From the NCBI RefSeq assembly GCF_000277405.1, contig NC_017741.1, positions 1,116,001 to 1,180,000 on the forward strand: DNA of 64,000 bases. The letters run 5' to 3'. The DNA comes from Helicobacter pylori Shi112. Its GTDB lineage: Bacteria; Campylobacterota; Campylobacteria; Campylobacterales; Helicobacteraceae. A program made the translations under genes and the position numbers. The first letter of the stretch is position 1. Each line of letters opens with the position of its first letter. The notes beneath the pieces were generated by a model, which was not told the origin of the DNA, ran no database searches, and was given only the letters and a program-made list of their open reading frames with translations. Positions 48,374-57,735 of the stretch are shown one piece after another.

Positions 48374-49281
48374 GTTAAAATACCGCCCGCTTTCAAACGC
48401 TTGCCGTTCAAATAATCCTTCGCTTTCAAAGGCTTTTTACCCACCGCTTGCAACCTTGCTATACGCACGCTCCCCTTCAAACAGCCCACAAGAACGCCTT
48501 TTTCATCAATTTCTAAAATCTCGCCTTCCTTGTGGCTCTTTTCATTCTCCACCAATTCCACTCCTAAAAGTTTAAGGCTATTTTCTAAAAAGATTTCTGG
48601 CCAGCTCTTAAATGCAAGCGATTTTAAAAACAAGCTTTTAGCGTCTTTAAAACCCACTAAACCATCGGCTTTGGTGATTTTTTTACAAAAACTAGCCTGC
48701 GCGTGATCTTGAGGCTTTCTTGTGATGGAAGAGAAATTTTTGAGCGTTGAAAGGAGTAAGGCTGCCCCCATATGCGCTAATTTTAAACTCAAAGCGTCTA
48801 AATCCAAGTATTCTTCTCTCAAAAACGAAGCGCTTTCTAAAATATCCCCGCTATCTAGCCCCACATCCATAAGCATGGTGCTTATGCCATAAATCTTATC
48901 GTCATTGAGTATCATCTCATGAATGGGCGAAGCCCCCCTGTATTTAGGCAATAACGACGCATGCGCATTGATGCAAGGAGCGATTGATAAAACCTCTTTG
49001 GGCAAAATCTTACCATAAGCCACCACCACGATAAAATCCGGTTTTAGATCTTTTAAGATTTGAACTTCAGGCTCTTTCAAACTTTGTGGTTGGAAAATGG
49101 GGATATTTAAATGATTTTCTAGAATGTATGTTTTAATCTCTGGGGCTTTCAATTCCTTTTGACGCCCAAAAGGTTTATCCATCTGCGTGAATAGCCCCAC
49201 CACCTCGATCTCTTTATCTTTAACTAACGCCCTTAAGATCACTTCAGCAAACCCCGGCGTTCCCATAAATACGATGCGCAT
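48370..49281 (-). CDS. fmt: Methionyl-tRNA formyltransferase
   Basis: 303 residues. Formylates initiator Met-tRNA. N-terminal MRIVFMGTPGFAEVIL, catalytic NAHASLLPKYRGASPI (Asn and His of the folate site), MDVGLDSGDIL with the catalytic Asp, and a C-terminal OB-like domain. The ATG at 49281 has AAGGA inside the last codons of the upstream ATPase ORF and starts 1 nt after its stop; a longer in-frame start is not supported. Confidence 0.96.
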   Translation of the reverse strand: MRIVFMGTPGFAEVILRALVKDKEIEVVGLFTQMDKPFGRQKELKAPEIKTYILENHLNIPIFQPQSLKEPEVQILKDLKPDFIVVVAYGKILPKEVLSIAPCINAHASLLPKYRGASPIHEMILNDDKIYGISTMLMDVGLDSGDILESASFLREEYLDLDALSLKLAHMGAALLLSTLKNFSSITRKPQDHAQASFCKKITKADGLVGFKDAKSLFLKSLAFKSWPEIFLENSLKLLGVELVENEKSHKEGEILEIDEKGVLVGCLKGSVRIARLQAVGKKPLKAKDYLNGKRLKAGGILT

Positions 49282-49282
49282 G

Positions 49283-49858
49283 TTATTCCTTGTTTTTAGT
49301 TTTATCTTTTGTAATGCCATACTTTCTTTCACGATCCTTAAAAGCTTTTTCGCCTCCCTCTAATTTCAATAAATCCTCTTTATAATCATCGCTCTCAATC
49401 ATAAAAGACTGCACAACTGTCTTATTATTCTCATTTTTTAACTGGATAATTAGCTCTGCATCAGCGTTCAAAACAAAATTAGCGTTATGGGTGGCAAAAA
49501 TAATTTGTCTTTTTTGTTTCTGCTTTTTAATTAAAGTAACTAAATAATTAGCGATTAAAGCGCTGTCCAAGTGGGCTTCTGGTTCATCAATGATGATGGG
49601 GTTATTCCCTAAAGATAAAAGGACAACCAATACAGCAGTGCATTTTTGCCCAAAGGAAGTTTCGTTTAAAGCTCTTTTGTCATAACGGACTTCAAAAATT
49701 TTATATTTTTCAACATTCCTTAAATGTTTGAGAATGAGAAGCCGATAGATTTGAAAATGAATTTCTCTATCAAATATATCCTTCATGGTTCCATGAAATG
49801 CCGCTTTTTTATTTTCAATTGATCCATAAAGCTCTTCTATAAATCCTGCGTGTTGCAT
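49283..49858 (-). CDS. SMC/ABC-type ATPase C-terminal half (3' part of a split PHP-ATPase gene)
   Basis: 191 residues. It holds the C-terminal half of an SMC/RecF-like ATPase head: signature-like SFGQ at 68-71, Walker B with catalytic Glu PIIIDEPEAHLDS at 87-99, and the H-loop FATHNAN at 121-127. The Walker A that should complete it lies in the ORF immediately upstream. The ATG at 49858 is 2 nt after that ORF's TAG, without its own ribosome site. Reading one base back (-1) joins both into one frame through KNTIDMQHAGF. Either this is a frameshifted 3' half or a second subunit made by coupling. It ends 1 nt before fmt. Confidence 0.8.
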   Translation of the reverse strand: MQHAGFIEELYGSIENKKAAFHGTMKDIFDREIHFQIYRLLILKHLRNVEKYKIFEVRYDKRALNETSFGQKCTAVLVVLLSLGNNPIIIDEPEAHLDSALIANYLVTLIKKQKQKRQIIFATHNANFVLNADAELIIQLKNENNKTVVQSFMIESDDYKEDLLKLEGGEKAFKDRERKYGITKDKTKNKE

Positions 49859-49860
49859 AT

Positions 49861-51882
49861 CTATAGTGTTTTTTCAATTTCTTTTAAATATTCCTTGATT
49901 TTTGATTGGTGTTTTTTGGTATTAAAACCCTTATCCACCAACTTATCAAAATCCTCAAAAACCTCTTCAAAAATATCTTCATTCAAACGATATTCTATGG
50001 TAATTGGTTTCACTTCTTTGTGATTTTTTGAAATTTCTTCAAAAGCCGAATTGATTTTGCTTAATTCCTCATTGATTTGATTTTTAAACTTTTCAATATC
50101 TTTATCAATATCTTCATAAGAAAAACCCTTTATTTTGTTAGCAATCTCTTCTATTTCACGCTTTAAATCATTAATATTCATTTTTATGTTTGCCAAACGG
50201 TAATTAGCGTTTCCAACATCTCCTATATTTTCATCGCTCACGCCTTTTTCTTTAAGAAATTCCTCAATCTCTTGGAATAATGTCTGGCATTCTGATTCTA
50301 GCTTTTTTATATTCTTGTCATCGCTATCAAAACGCCCATTTTTTATATCTGTATCTATTTCTTCAAGTTCCTTGCAAATATTTTGTTTGAGTTGGTTATA
50401 GACCTTATCATAGCTGTTCTTTTCTTCCATGTTTTCTTTTGATTCAAAATTCACAACCTGTTTTAATTCTTTAATAAAAGTCAAAAACCCCTCTTTGGAT
50501 TGTTTTAAGTCAATGAGCACTTTGCGGTTTTCTTGCAGCTTCTCTTTTTTGTCCAAATAGTCTTTATCTGCATAAGTATCTATAATACTTTGGTATTTCT
50601 TTCTTATTTTTTCGCTCTCTTTTAGTTGTTCTTCTAGTTTGGTCTTTTTTTGCCAATATGCGATTTGCTCATCAAACTTTTCAATGCCTTTTGTAATTTG
50701 CTTTTCTAACTCCTTAAGTTTTCCACTTGACTTGCTATCTATTCTGTTAAAAATAGCCTCTGTGAATTTTGAAACATTAGTTGCAAATTCTTCTACCTCA
50801 TTTTGAGCTAAATACTCTACACTATCCACTGTGTCTGGCTGTATCTCTATACATTTTTGAATAGTTTCATGTTTTAAGTCTTTCACTAAGTCTTTCACAA
50901 AACTATTATTTTTAATTGCTGAGGCGATCAATTGCAACAAAGTGCTTTTACCGCTCCCTCTACCCCCTATCACACAAGTAAAGTTCGGGCTAAAAAATAG
51001 TGTTTCATTAAATCCTGCATAACAAAAAGGAGTATCGCCTTTTTCATTGGTATTTTTTACATCTTCATCAAAGTGCAACCCCACACAATCTATCTTATGC
51101 AAAGGATCTTGAGGTTTCTCTTTATCAACGCTCACTCTTGTTTCCGGCTCATAAATAATTTGCTTTAATCCCTCAAAAATTTTTTCAGCCTTTATCCAAG
51201 TGTATTTTTTCCCTATTGAATCCTCTTTGTGGGCATCGCTACTCTGTAAGAGAGGTTTGTTCTCTTTAAGCCAAAATTCTCTATCCTCTTTAAGATTTCC
51301 CTGATCATCTGATGAGTGGATTAAAAAATGCGACTTCTTGGCTATTTTTTCATAATTACTGCTACTGCGAGAATTACCATGCCCCCTTGATAAAAACCCT
51401 AGCAAATACTTGCCCATCAAGTTTAAAGACTCTTCTTCTAAACATTCCAACAATTGATCAAAATTGACTACCGCTTTATCAAAATCATCTTTTTCTAAAT
51501 CTGCAAGTTTTTTCTCAATCCCACAAACATTGGCTTTCACATTTAATAAAAACTTTTTGATGCCATTACTTGAAACCTCATCTGAAAAAATAATGTGAAA
51601 GTCCAAACAATCATCTTCCTTATTTTGATAATCCAACCTGACTTCTAAATTATAAAAAACCTTAATACCCCTCTTTTCTATTTTTTCTTTTAATGCAAAT
51701 TCTTTCTCATTAAACTTAAAATAGTTCGTTAATCCAATACAATCAATCTCGCTAGTGCATAGTTTTTGTATAAAATCCTCTTCAGAACATTGATACGCCT
51801 TATTTAAATGCGTGTATGGCGTATGCACATGCAAATCCCATTTATGCCAACTTGAACCTTTATTCTTATCTTTATTGCCCAT
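49861..51882 (-). CDS. PHP-domain protein fused to SMC-like ATPase, Ppl/TrlF-like (5' part of a split gene)
   Basis: 673 residues. Residues about 12-255 form a PHP phosphoesterase domain: DLHVHT at 16-21, IGLTNY near 49-54, LDFHIIFSD near 93-101 and SSDAH at 214-218. Residues about 265-385 are an ATPase head with Walker A GGRGSGKSTLL at 306-316. Residues about 385-640 are a long coiled coil. The returning half of the head is missing from this frame and present in the next one. PHP plus SMC-type ATPase is the design of the Ppl defence gene and of NCBI 'TrlF family' proteins; together the two ORFs give about 865 residues, close to that design. AGGAG precedes the ATG by 5 nt. Confidence 0.82.
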   Translation of the reverse strand: MGNKDKNKGSSWHKWDLHVHTPYTHLNKAYQCSEEDFIQKLCTSEIDCIGLTNYFKFNEKEFALKEKIEKRGIKVFYNLEVRLDYQNKEDDCLDFHIIFSDEVSSNGIKKFLLNVKANVCGIEKKLADLEKDDFDKAVVNFDQLLECLEEESLNLMGKYLLGFLSRGHGNSRSSSNYEKIAKKSHFLIHSSDDQGNLKEDREFWLKENKPLLQSSDAHKEDSIGKKYTWIKAEKIFEGLKQIIYEPETRVSVDKEKPQDPLHKIDCVGLHFDEDVKNTNEKGDTPFCYAGFNETLFFSPNFTCVIGGRGSGKSTLLQLIASAIKNNSFVKDLVKDLKHETIQKCIEIQPDTVDSVEYLAQNEVEEFATNVSKFTEAIFNRIDSKSSGKLKELEKQITKGIEKFDEQIAYWQKKTKLEEQLKESEKIRKKYQSIIDTYADKDYLDKKEKLQENRKVLIDLKQSKEGFLTFIKELKQVVNFESKENMEEKNSYDKVYNQLKQNICKELEEIDTDIKNGRFDSDDKNIKKLESECQTLFQEIEEFLKEKGVSDENIGDVGNANYRLANIKMNINDLKREIEEIANKIKGFSYEDIDKDIEKFKNQINEELSKINSAFEEISKNHKEVKPITIEYRLNEDIFEEVFEDFDKLVDKGFNTKKHQSKIKEYLKEIEKTL

Positions 51883-51923
51883 ATTCTCTCCTAAATATTA
51901 TTATCTCAAAGCACCCACAAAAA

Positions 51924-53225
51924 CTAATCTTCTAAATCTTCCCCATCATACCCAAGCTCCAACGCTTTCACTTGCCCTATCGCATTACCCATAATGCCCT
52001 TAATGGAGCCATACATGTTAATCGTGCCCTCAAACACTTTTTCTATTTGCTTTTCCCTGCTTTTCCAAATCCTAGCCATCGCGCGTTTTTCGTTTTCTAA
52101 ATCCACCCTCAATTGCTCAAACCCCTCTATAATCGCGCTCACTTGCATAAAAAATTCAGAGCTTGTCAAATAATGATAGAGCAGATTCACTTTATCGCCT
52201 TTATTTTCCTGACTTTTTTTAGCCAAACTCACTTGAATAACCCCCTCTCTTAACACCGTGCTCAACCCCTTAAATTCTTCAAACGAACACACCCACACCC
52301 CTTCAAATAACCCCATCCTTTCCATCTCTTTAGGCAGCGCTTCACTCACAATGACCCCCACATCAGCCCCAATCTCTCGCATGTCGCTTTTAAGCTTTTC
52401 CACCCAAGCTTTTTGAAATTCTTTAGTGCGTTTGCTCTCATAATAAATTTTCCCACAATTTTGAAATTCCCTAGTATGCACCACTTGAATGCAATCGCCC
52501 CCTCTTTGCCCTTTTTTGATTTCTTCAATGCAATCTAAGGGGAATTTTTGCCTCAAAAACTCTTCAATCGCTAATTCTTGCACCTCGCCTTGGAATTGCT
52601 GCGAGCTTAATTCAGCCTTTCTTTGAGCGTTTTTCAACTCGTTTCTTAACATTTCTAATTGCTCTTCTTGCTGCTTGAATTTCAATTCATTTTTTTCATG
52701 CAAGGCTTTTTCTATTCTTTCTCTCTCCAAATCCAATTTCTCATTCAATTTTTTTTCATTTTCCGCTTTCAATCGGCTCTCTGCTTCGTTATTTTCTCTT
52801 TTTAGCCTTTCAATTTCCGCATCTTTTTGGTGCAATTCCTGGAGCTGTTTGGACTTCTCATCCAATTCTTTTTGCAACAATTCCAAGCCCTTTTGCTGCT
52901 CTAAAAAAGCGTTTTTTCTGGCTTCTTCAATGATTTTAGCCCTTTCATCTTGTAAGGCTAAGGCGCTCGCTTGTTTGACTGCGTCATCAAATTTAGTCTT
53001 TTGTTCCTTCTCTTTCTCTTTTAAGGCCTCTTCTTTTTGCTCTAAAGCTTTGAAATGGCTCTGGTACTGTGCTCTTTTTTCCTTCACCTCTTTTTCAAAC
53101 TCTTTTTGTTGGGCTAAAAACCGGCTTTGATTTTCTAACTCAATCTGTTTGTATAGCGCTTCATTCACATCAATGGGTGCTTGACAATTAGGGCATTTAA
53201 AAGAATGGGTTTGATTTTCTTGCAT
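51924..53225 (-). CDS. DUF2130 coiled-coil protein with nuclease-like domain
   Basis: 433 residues (HP1143-like). N-terminal half zinc-ribbon CPNCQAPI at 11-18, a highly charged coiled coil (about 30-205), then a DUF2130 domain: ELAIEEFLRQKFPLD, GGDCIQVVHT and GKIYYESKRTKEF. The Asp followed by ExK is the arrangement of PD-(D/E)xK nucleases, so DNA cleavage is a reasonable guess but unproven. AAAGGA precedes the ATG. It lies 41 nt upstream of the PHP-ATPase gene on the same strand and may be co-transcribed. Confidence 0.8.
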   Translation of the reverse strand: MQENQTHSFKCPNCQAPIDVNEALYKQIELENQSRFLAQQKEFEKEVKEKRAQYQSHFKALEQKEEALKEKEKEQKTKFDDAVKQASALALQDERAKIIEEARKNAFLEQQKGLELLQKELDEKSKQLQELHQKDAEIERLKRENNEAESRLKAENEKKLNEKLDLERERIEKALHEKNELKFKQQEEQLEMLRNELKNAQRKAELSSQQFQGEVQELAIEEFLRQKFPLDCIEEIKKGQRGGDCIQVVHTREFQNCGKIYYESKRTKEFQKAWVEKLKSDMREIGADVGVIVSEALPKEMERMGLFEGVWVCSFEEFKGLSTVLREGVIQVSLAKKSQENKGDKVNLLYHYLTSSEFFMQVSAIIEGFEQLRVDLENEKRAMARIWKSREKQIEKVFEGTINMYGSIKGIMGNAIGQVKALELGYDGEDLED

Positions 53226-53414
53226 GATTTTCCTTTAAGATTTGATTTTTGATATTTTATAATAGAATGAGATCAATTTAATTTAAATCAACGCATAGAG
53301 CCCTACTCATCAATCATTTTTTAGAACAAGTTATTTTACAAAGCCCATCTGATAAAAACAAAATATAGAACCAATTGCTTTTGGAAGTATTATCAAACTC
53401 AACCCACACAATAG

Positions 53415-53624
53415 AAATCCCTTATTAAAACCCTACAGCGCATTTATTGCGCTCAATTCCATTATTCAGGCATGCTCCTAGTGGCCCCCTATGAAAACGA
53501 TTCTATGATTTTTGAGTTATTGCATTGCATTGATTTTCAAGCGTGCAATTTTGAACGCCAACCACTTGTTCAACTAGATCCCAAAGAAATTAAAACCCAA
53601 ATCTTTGAGCGTTTAAAACTCTAA
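53415..53624 (+). pseudogene. 3' remnant of an unknown gene
   Basis: A 69-codon open frame without a start at its head, bounded by a stop at 53412. It reads like coding sequence (KTLQRIYCAQFHYSGMLLVA, then LLHCIDFQACNFERQPLVQL) and ends ...IFERLKL. The only ATG (53472) would give 50 residues and has no proper ribosome site. Probably the tail of a gene otherwise deleted; identity unknown. Confidence 0.4.
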
Positions 53625-53832
53625 AAATAAGGCTTTAAACACCAATACCTGAACGGAGTTTTCAAATCCAAACGCATTCAATCATAATCAACCAAAACTT
53701 AAACAAAAGAAATAAGAAACAAAACAAGCAAGCAATACAAGCATAAGATAAAAACAAGATTTAAGAAAAATAAAACTTAAAACAAACTAAAACATTAAAC
53801 ATTAAACATTAACAAACAATAAGCAATCAAAA

Positions 53833-53947
53833 CACAAGAATAAAAAAACAAGATTTAAACAACCAACACAACTAGTAAAAAATTTAAAACAGCAAGTAAG
53901 AAGTAAAAGCTCAAGCACAAGAATGAAAAAACCAAAAACAAGCGATT
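53833..53947. repeat. 115-bp perfect direct repeat, copy 1
   Basis: Identical base for base to 54013-54127, offset exactly 180 bp. A 23-base piece (AGTAAAAGCTCAAGCACAAG...) occurs a third time in between (53902, 53999, 54082), so the array grew from nested duplications. It lies 3' of the 16S gene. Confidence 0.9.
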
Positions 53948-54012
53948 GAAACCAAACCAACCCAATTCAATGGAAGTCAAAATTAAGTAAAAACAAAAAG
54001 TAAAAGCTCAAG

Positions 54013-54127
54013 CACAAGAATAAAAAAACAAGATTTAAACAACCAACACAACTAGTAAAAAATTTAAAACAGCAAGTAAGAAGTAAAAGCTCAAGCACAA
54101 GAATGAAAAAACCAAAAACAAGCGATT
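54013..54127. repeat. 115-bp perfect direct repeat, copy 2
   Basis: Second copy of the repeat at 53833-53947. It ends 167 nt beyond the 16S 3' end, within the likely trailer of the rRNA precursor. Confidence 0.9.
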
Positions 54128-54294
54128 AAATTCAATAAAAGTCAAAATTAAATGAAACCAATAAAACAAAGAAGATAACAAATAAGAAAAAAGAAAGAAT
54201 AAGCCCAATCCTTCAAAACTAAGCAACAAGAAGTTCTTTTGTCAGGTAATACTCTTGGCTTTCAATAAGCGAATATTAAAAGCTTTTCTCTAGA

Positions 54295-55797
<1,503 letters not shown>

Positions 55798-56332
55798 AAG
55801 TGTTTGTCCTAAAGCTCTTTTGTTTTTTGATAGGCTGTTATCATTTCTAACAACAGCTTTAGCGTATCACAAGAACTCGTTTTATACTTTATTGAATAAA
55901 ACGGGTTGTGTTCTTAAGTATTACAACAACAAAACAGAAAGAAACTTTTTAAAAAGGTTTAGCCAAACGCTAACCTATAAAATACTCTCATGCTATTCAA
56001 CCAACAATTATATACGCAATTATATACGATAATACAATCAATGGTATTGACCAGCATTCGTTGGATAAGAATTTCTTATAAAAGAATGAAAGTTATTCAA
56101 ACCCTCACTCTTTCAAATAAGTTATCCTTAAATAATGTTAGAATATCCCTTTAAAAAGAACTTCTATCAATTTGCTTAGTTTTCAAAGATCGTTTGCTCT
56201 AATCAGCTATCCTTGCAAGTTATCAAGCAGCTTTTTAAAAGCCCTTGCTGAAACAAGGAAATGAAAGTATAGTCATACAAAGCTTAAGGTTTGCTTAAAT
56301 TATAAAAATTTTTGACAAAGTAAGTTAAAATT
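55798..56332 (-). other. 16S rRNA leader and upstream region
   Basis: 535 bp without a gene. It holds the 16S leader (about 200 nt), a hairpin with an 8-bp perfect stem (55878-55885 with 55896-55903, GTTTTAT/ATAAAAC core) likely to be an RNase III or structural element, tandem -10 boxes near 56007-56024, and further upstream an AT-rich stretch with a GCTTTT/AAAAGC inverted repeat near 56230-56255. Leader bases near 55812-55825 and trailer bases near 54281-54292 can pair (AGCTTT with AAAGCT), consistent with end-to-end pairing in the precursor. Confidence 0.5.
56007..56024 (-). promoter_or_regulatory. Tandem -10 boxes of the 16S rRNA promoter
   Basis: Two TATAAT hexamers on the minus strand (56019-56024 and 56007-56012) inside a perfect 12-bp tandem repeat, CGTATATAATTG twice. 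Predicted starts lie about 200-215 nt before mature 16S. Confidence 0.6.
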
Positions 56333-56542
56333 TTAAAACGATCGGGTTTTGAGAAATCCAAATACCACCAAAAACATGTGCACATTCCCCATAAATACAC
56401 CATTAAGCGCTAATTCCGTTTTCAAAAACCACTCCATAATAGAGAGCAAAAAGTGAAACCATGGGTTAGAAAAACCCGCTTGATCTATCTTAACCCTTTT
56501 AAATTGGGTGCTTTTTTGTCCCCTTGGTGGGGGGAAGCACAT
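56333..56542 (-). CDS. Doubtful small ORF after the NYN gene
   Basis: 69 codons whose ATG overlaps the upstream TAA (TAATG). The sequence (PPPRGQKS then GFSNPWFHFLLS) resembles a recurring translated intergenic sequence in this species rather than a known family. A strong inverted repeat (56508-56540, GTGCTT/AAGCAC plus CCCC/GGGG) covers its first codons, which would hinder translation. Kept as a low-confidence entry. Confidence 0.2.
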   Translation of the reverse strand: MCFPPPRGQKSTQFKRVKIDQAGFSNPWFHFLLSIMEWFLKTELALNGVFMGNVHMFLVVFGFLKTRSF

Positions 56543-57334
56543 TAGTTCTTCTTATGAAAATCTTTAAATGGATTGTTAAAAGGCTCGTTGGAGTTCTCTT
56601 TCTTGGAGGTGTTACTTGTGGTGGCGACTTTGGGCAACTTGGCTAAAATCTCAGCGACACTACGCTCCCGCACACTGCAAGACTTCCTCAAATCTGGAGG
56701 GACAAGATTAGGGCCCTCTTGAATGTTGGCGATGAAGACTTCAAAGCCTTTCTCCCAAGCGGCTTCTAACACAGGCACAAAATCGGTATCCTTGCTGAAC
56801 AGCAAAATACACCCTCCTTGTTTGGTGCAATATAGCTTGGTAATATCGTGCGCCAACAGCGCATCAATTTGTTTTTGACGCAACTTTAAGTGCGGTATGG
56901 GAATTTTGGCTTCTAGACCATAGACTTCTGTATCTTCGAACTCATATGCGAACTCAAACATTACCCGACCGACTCGTAATGTCACTTGATTTTGTTGGGC
57001 GATCTCGTGGTTGAAAGCTTGGATAATCCCTGATTTATTCACCCTCTTCTCCTTTGGGATTCTTGTCTTTATATTCCTCAAGTTCTTTGTTTTTATTGCC
57101 CTTGATTCTAGGCTCAACTTCTGTAAAAGGCTCAGACGCATAAAAATAGATCCGCTTCAATTCCTCTTCAGGCTCCAAAAACGAACGGATTAGCACTAAG
57201 AGCTGCTCGGGGTTGTTGAAACTAAAATCAGGCTCCTTAAAACGCTTGTCTGTTTTGGGGTTTTTTTGGATTGCCCTCAAATCGGTGAGTAGATTTTCCC
57301 AATCCACAAAAATCGTGGTTTCAGTTTTTTCCAT
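56542..57334 (-). pseudogene. NYN-domain (LabA/DUF88-like) nuclease gene, split by a +1 frameshift
   Basis: The 5' frame (57334 to a TAA at 57035) encodes about 99 residues starting MEKTETTIFVDWENLLTDLR, with the first acidic NYN motif. The 3' frame (through 56542) has LRQKQIDALLAHDITKLY and ILLFSKDTDFVPVLEAAW, the second and third acidic motifs (D and KDTDF). Removing one base near the G3 at 57042-57044 would give one 263-residue protein through KGEEVNKSGIIQAF. NYN proteins are PIN-like, metal-dependent RNases. It starts 23 nt after rplS on the same strand, with GGAG 5 nt before the ATG, which suggests a role in RNA processing before the break. Confidence 0.75.
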
Positions 57335-57357
57335 GTTTTCTCCCAACAACAAAGAAA

Positions 57358-57714
57358 TTAATGGCGGACTTCTTTAATCCTTGCTGCCTTACCTCTCCTA
57401 TCGCGCAAATAGTAGAGCTTCGCACGACGCACCCTACCCACACGCAACACCTCAACGCTCGCCAAACTTTCGCTATAGAAAGGGAAAATTTTCTCCACAC
57501 CGATATTATTAGCCCCTATTTTACGCACGCAAAAAGTCTTATCCACGCCATTGCCTCTAATCGCAATGCACACGCCTTCAAAATACTGAGTTCGTGTTTT
57601 TTCGCCTTCTTTAATGGTGATACCAAGCCTCAAAGTATCGCCGGCTTTAAATGCTGGCATGGTCTTGTCTTTTAATTGAGCGTCTTCAAACTGCTGAATG
57701 TAGCGGTTTTTCAT
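57358..57714 (-). CDS. rplS: 50S ribosomal protein L19
   Basis: 118 residues, the usual L19 length. Contacts the 30S-50S interface. [44 protein letters not shown] and the C-terminal [20 protein letters not shown] are characteristic. It follows trmD by 21 nt in the same order as in many bacteria (rpsP-rimM-trmD-rplS). Confidence 0.97.
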   Translation of the reverse strand: MKNRYIQQFEDAQLKDKTMPAFKAGDTLRLGITIKEGEKTRTQYFEGVCIAIRGNGVDKTFCVRKIGANNIGVEKIFPFYSESLASVEVLRVGRVRRAKLYYLRDRRGKAARIKEVRH

Positions 57715-57735
57715 GTGTTTTCCTTAATGTCAATT

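Larger units (their letters stand above)
53226..54294. other. Gene-poor kilobase between the DUF2130 gene and 16S rRNA
   Basis: Contains a likely DUF2130 promoter area (TATAAT-like sequence on the minus strand near 53262), one gene remnant (53415-53624), and from 53650 on an extremely A-rich plus strand with tandem-type direct repeats up to the 16S 3' end. No complete gene is supported; a hydrophobic frame at 54035-54229 is an artefact of poly-T. Confidence 0.6.

Noticed and set aside
46060-49281. parS sites near parAB
   Set aside because: No sequence resembling the TGTTTCACGTGAAACA consensus was found by eye in or near these genes.
49861-49875. Programmed -1 ribosomal frameshifting in the PHP-ATPase
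   Set aside because: The in-frame codons GAA AAA ACA do not form a proper XXXYYYZ slippery heptamer, and no stimulatory structure is evident. Simple A-run length change is a better explanation, though not excluded experimentally.
53833-54127. CRISPR array
   Set aside because: Only two full repeats of 115 bp with a 65-bp interval, no regular short repeats and no cas genes in the window.
54035-54229. Very hydrophobic 64-codon frame on the minus strand
   Set aside because: It lies in poly-T-like sequence made by the A-rich repeats; the Leu/Phe richness follows from base composition and there is no ribosome site.
56508-56540. Intrinsic terminator after the NYN gene
   Set aside because: The inverted repeat is strong, but no T run follows it on the transcribed strand, so factor-independent termination is not supported.
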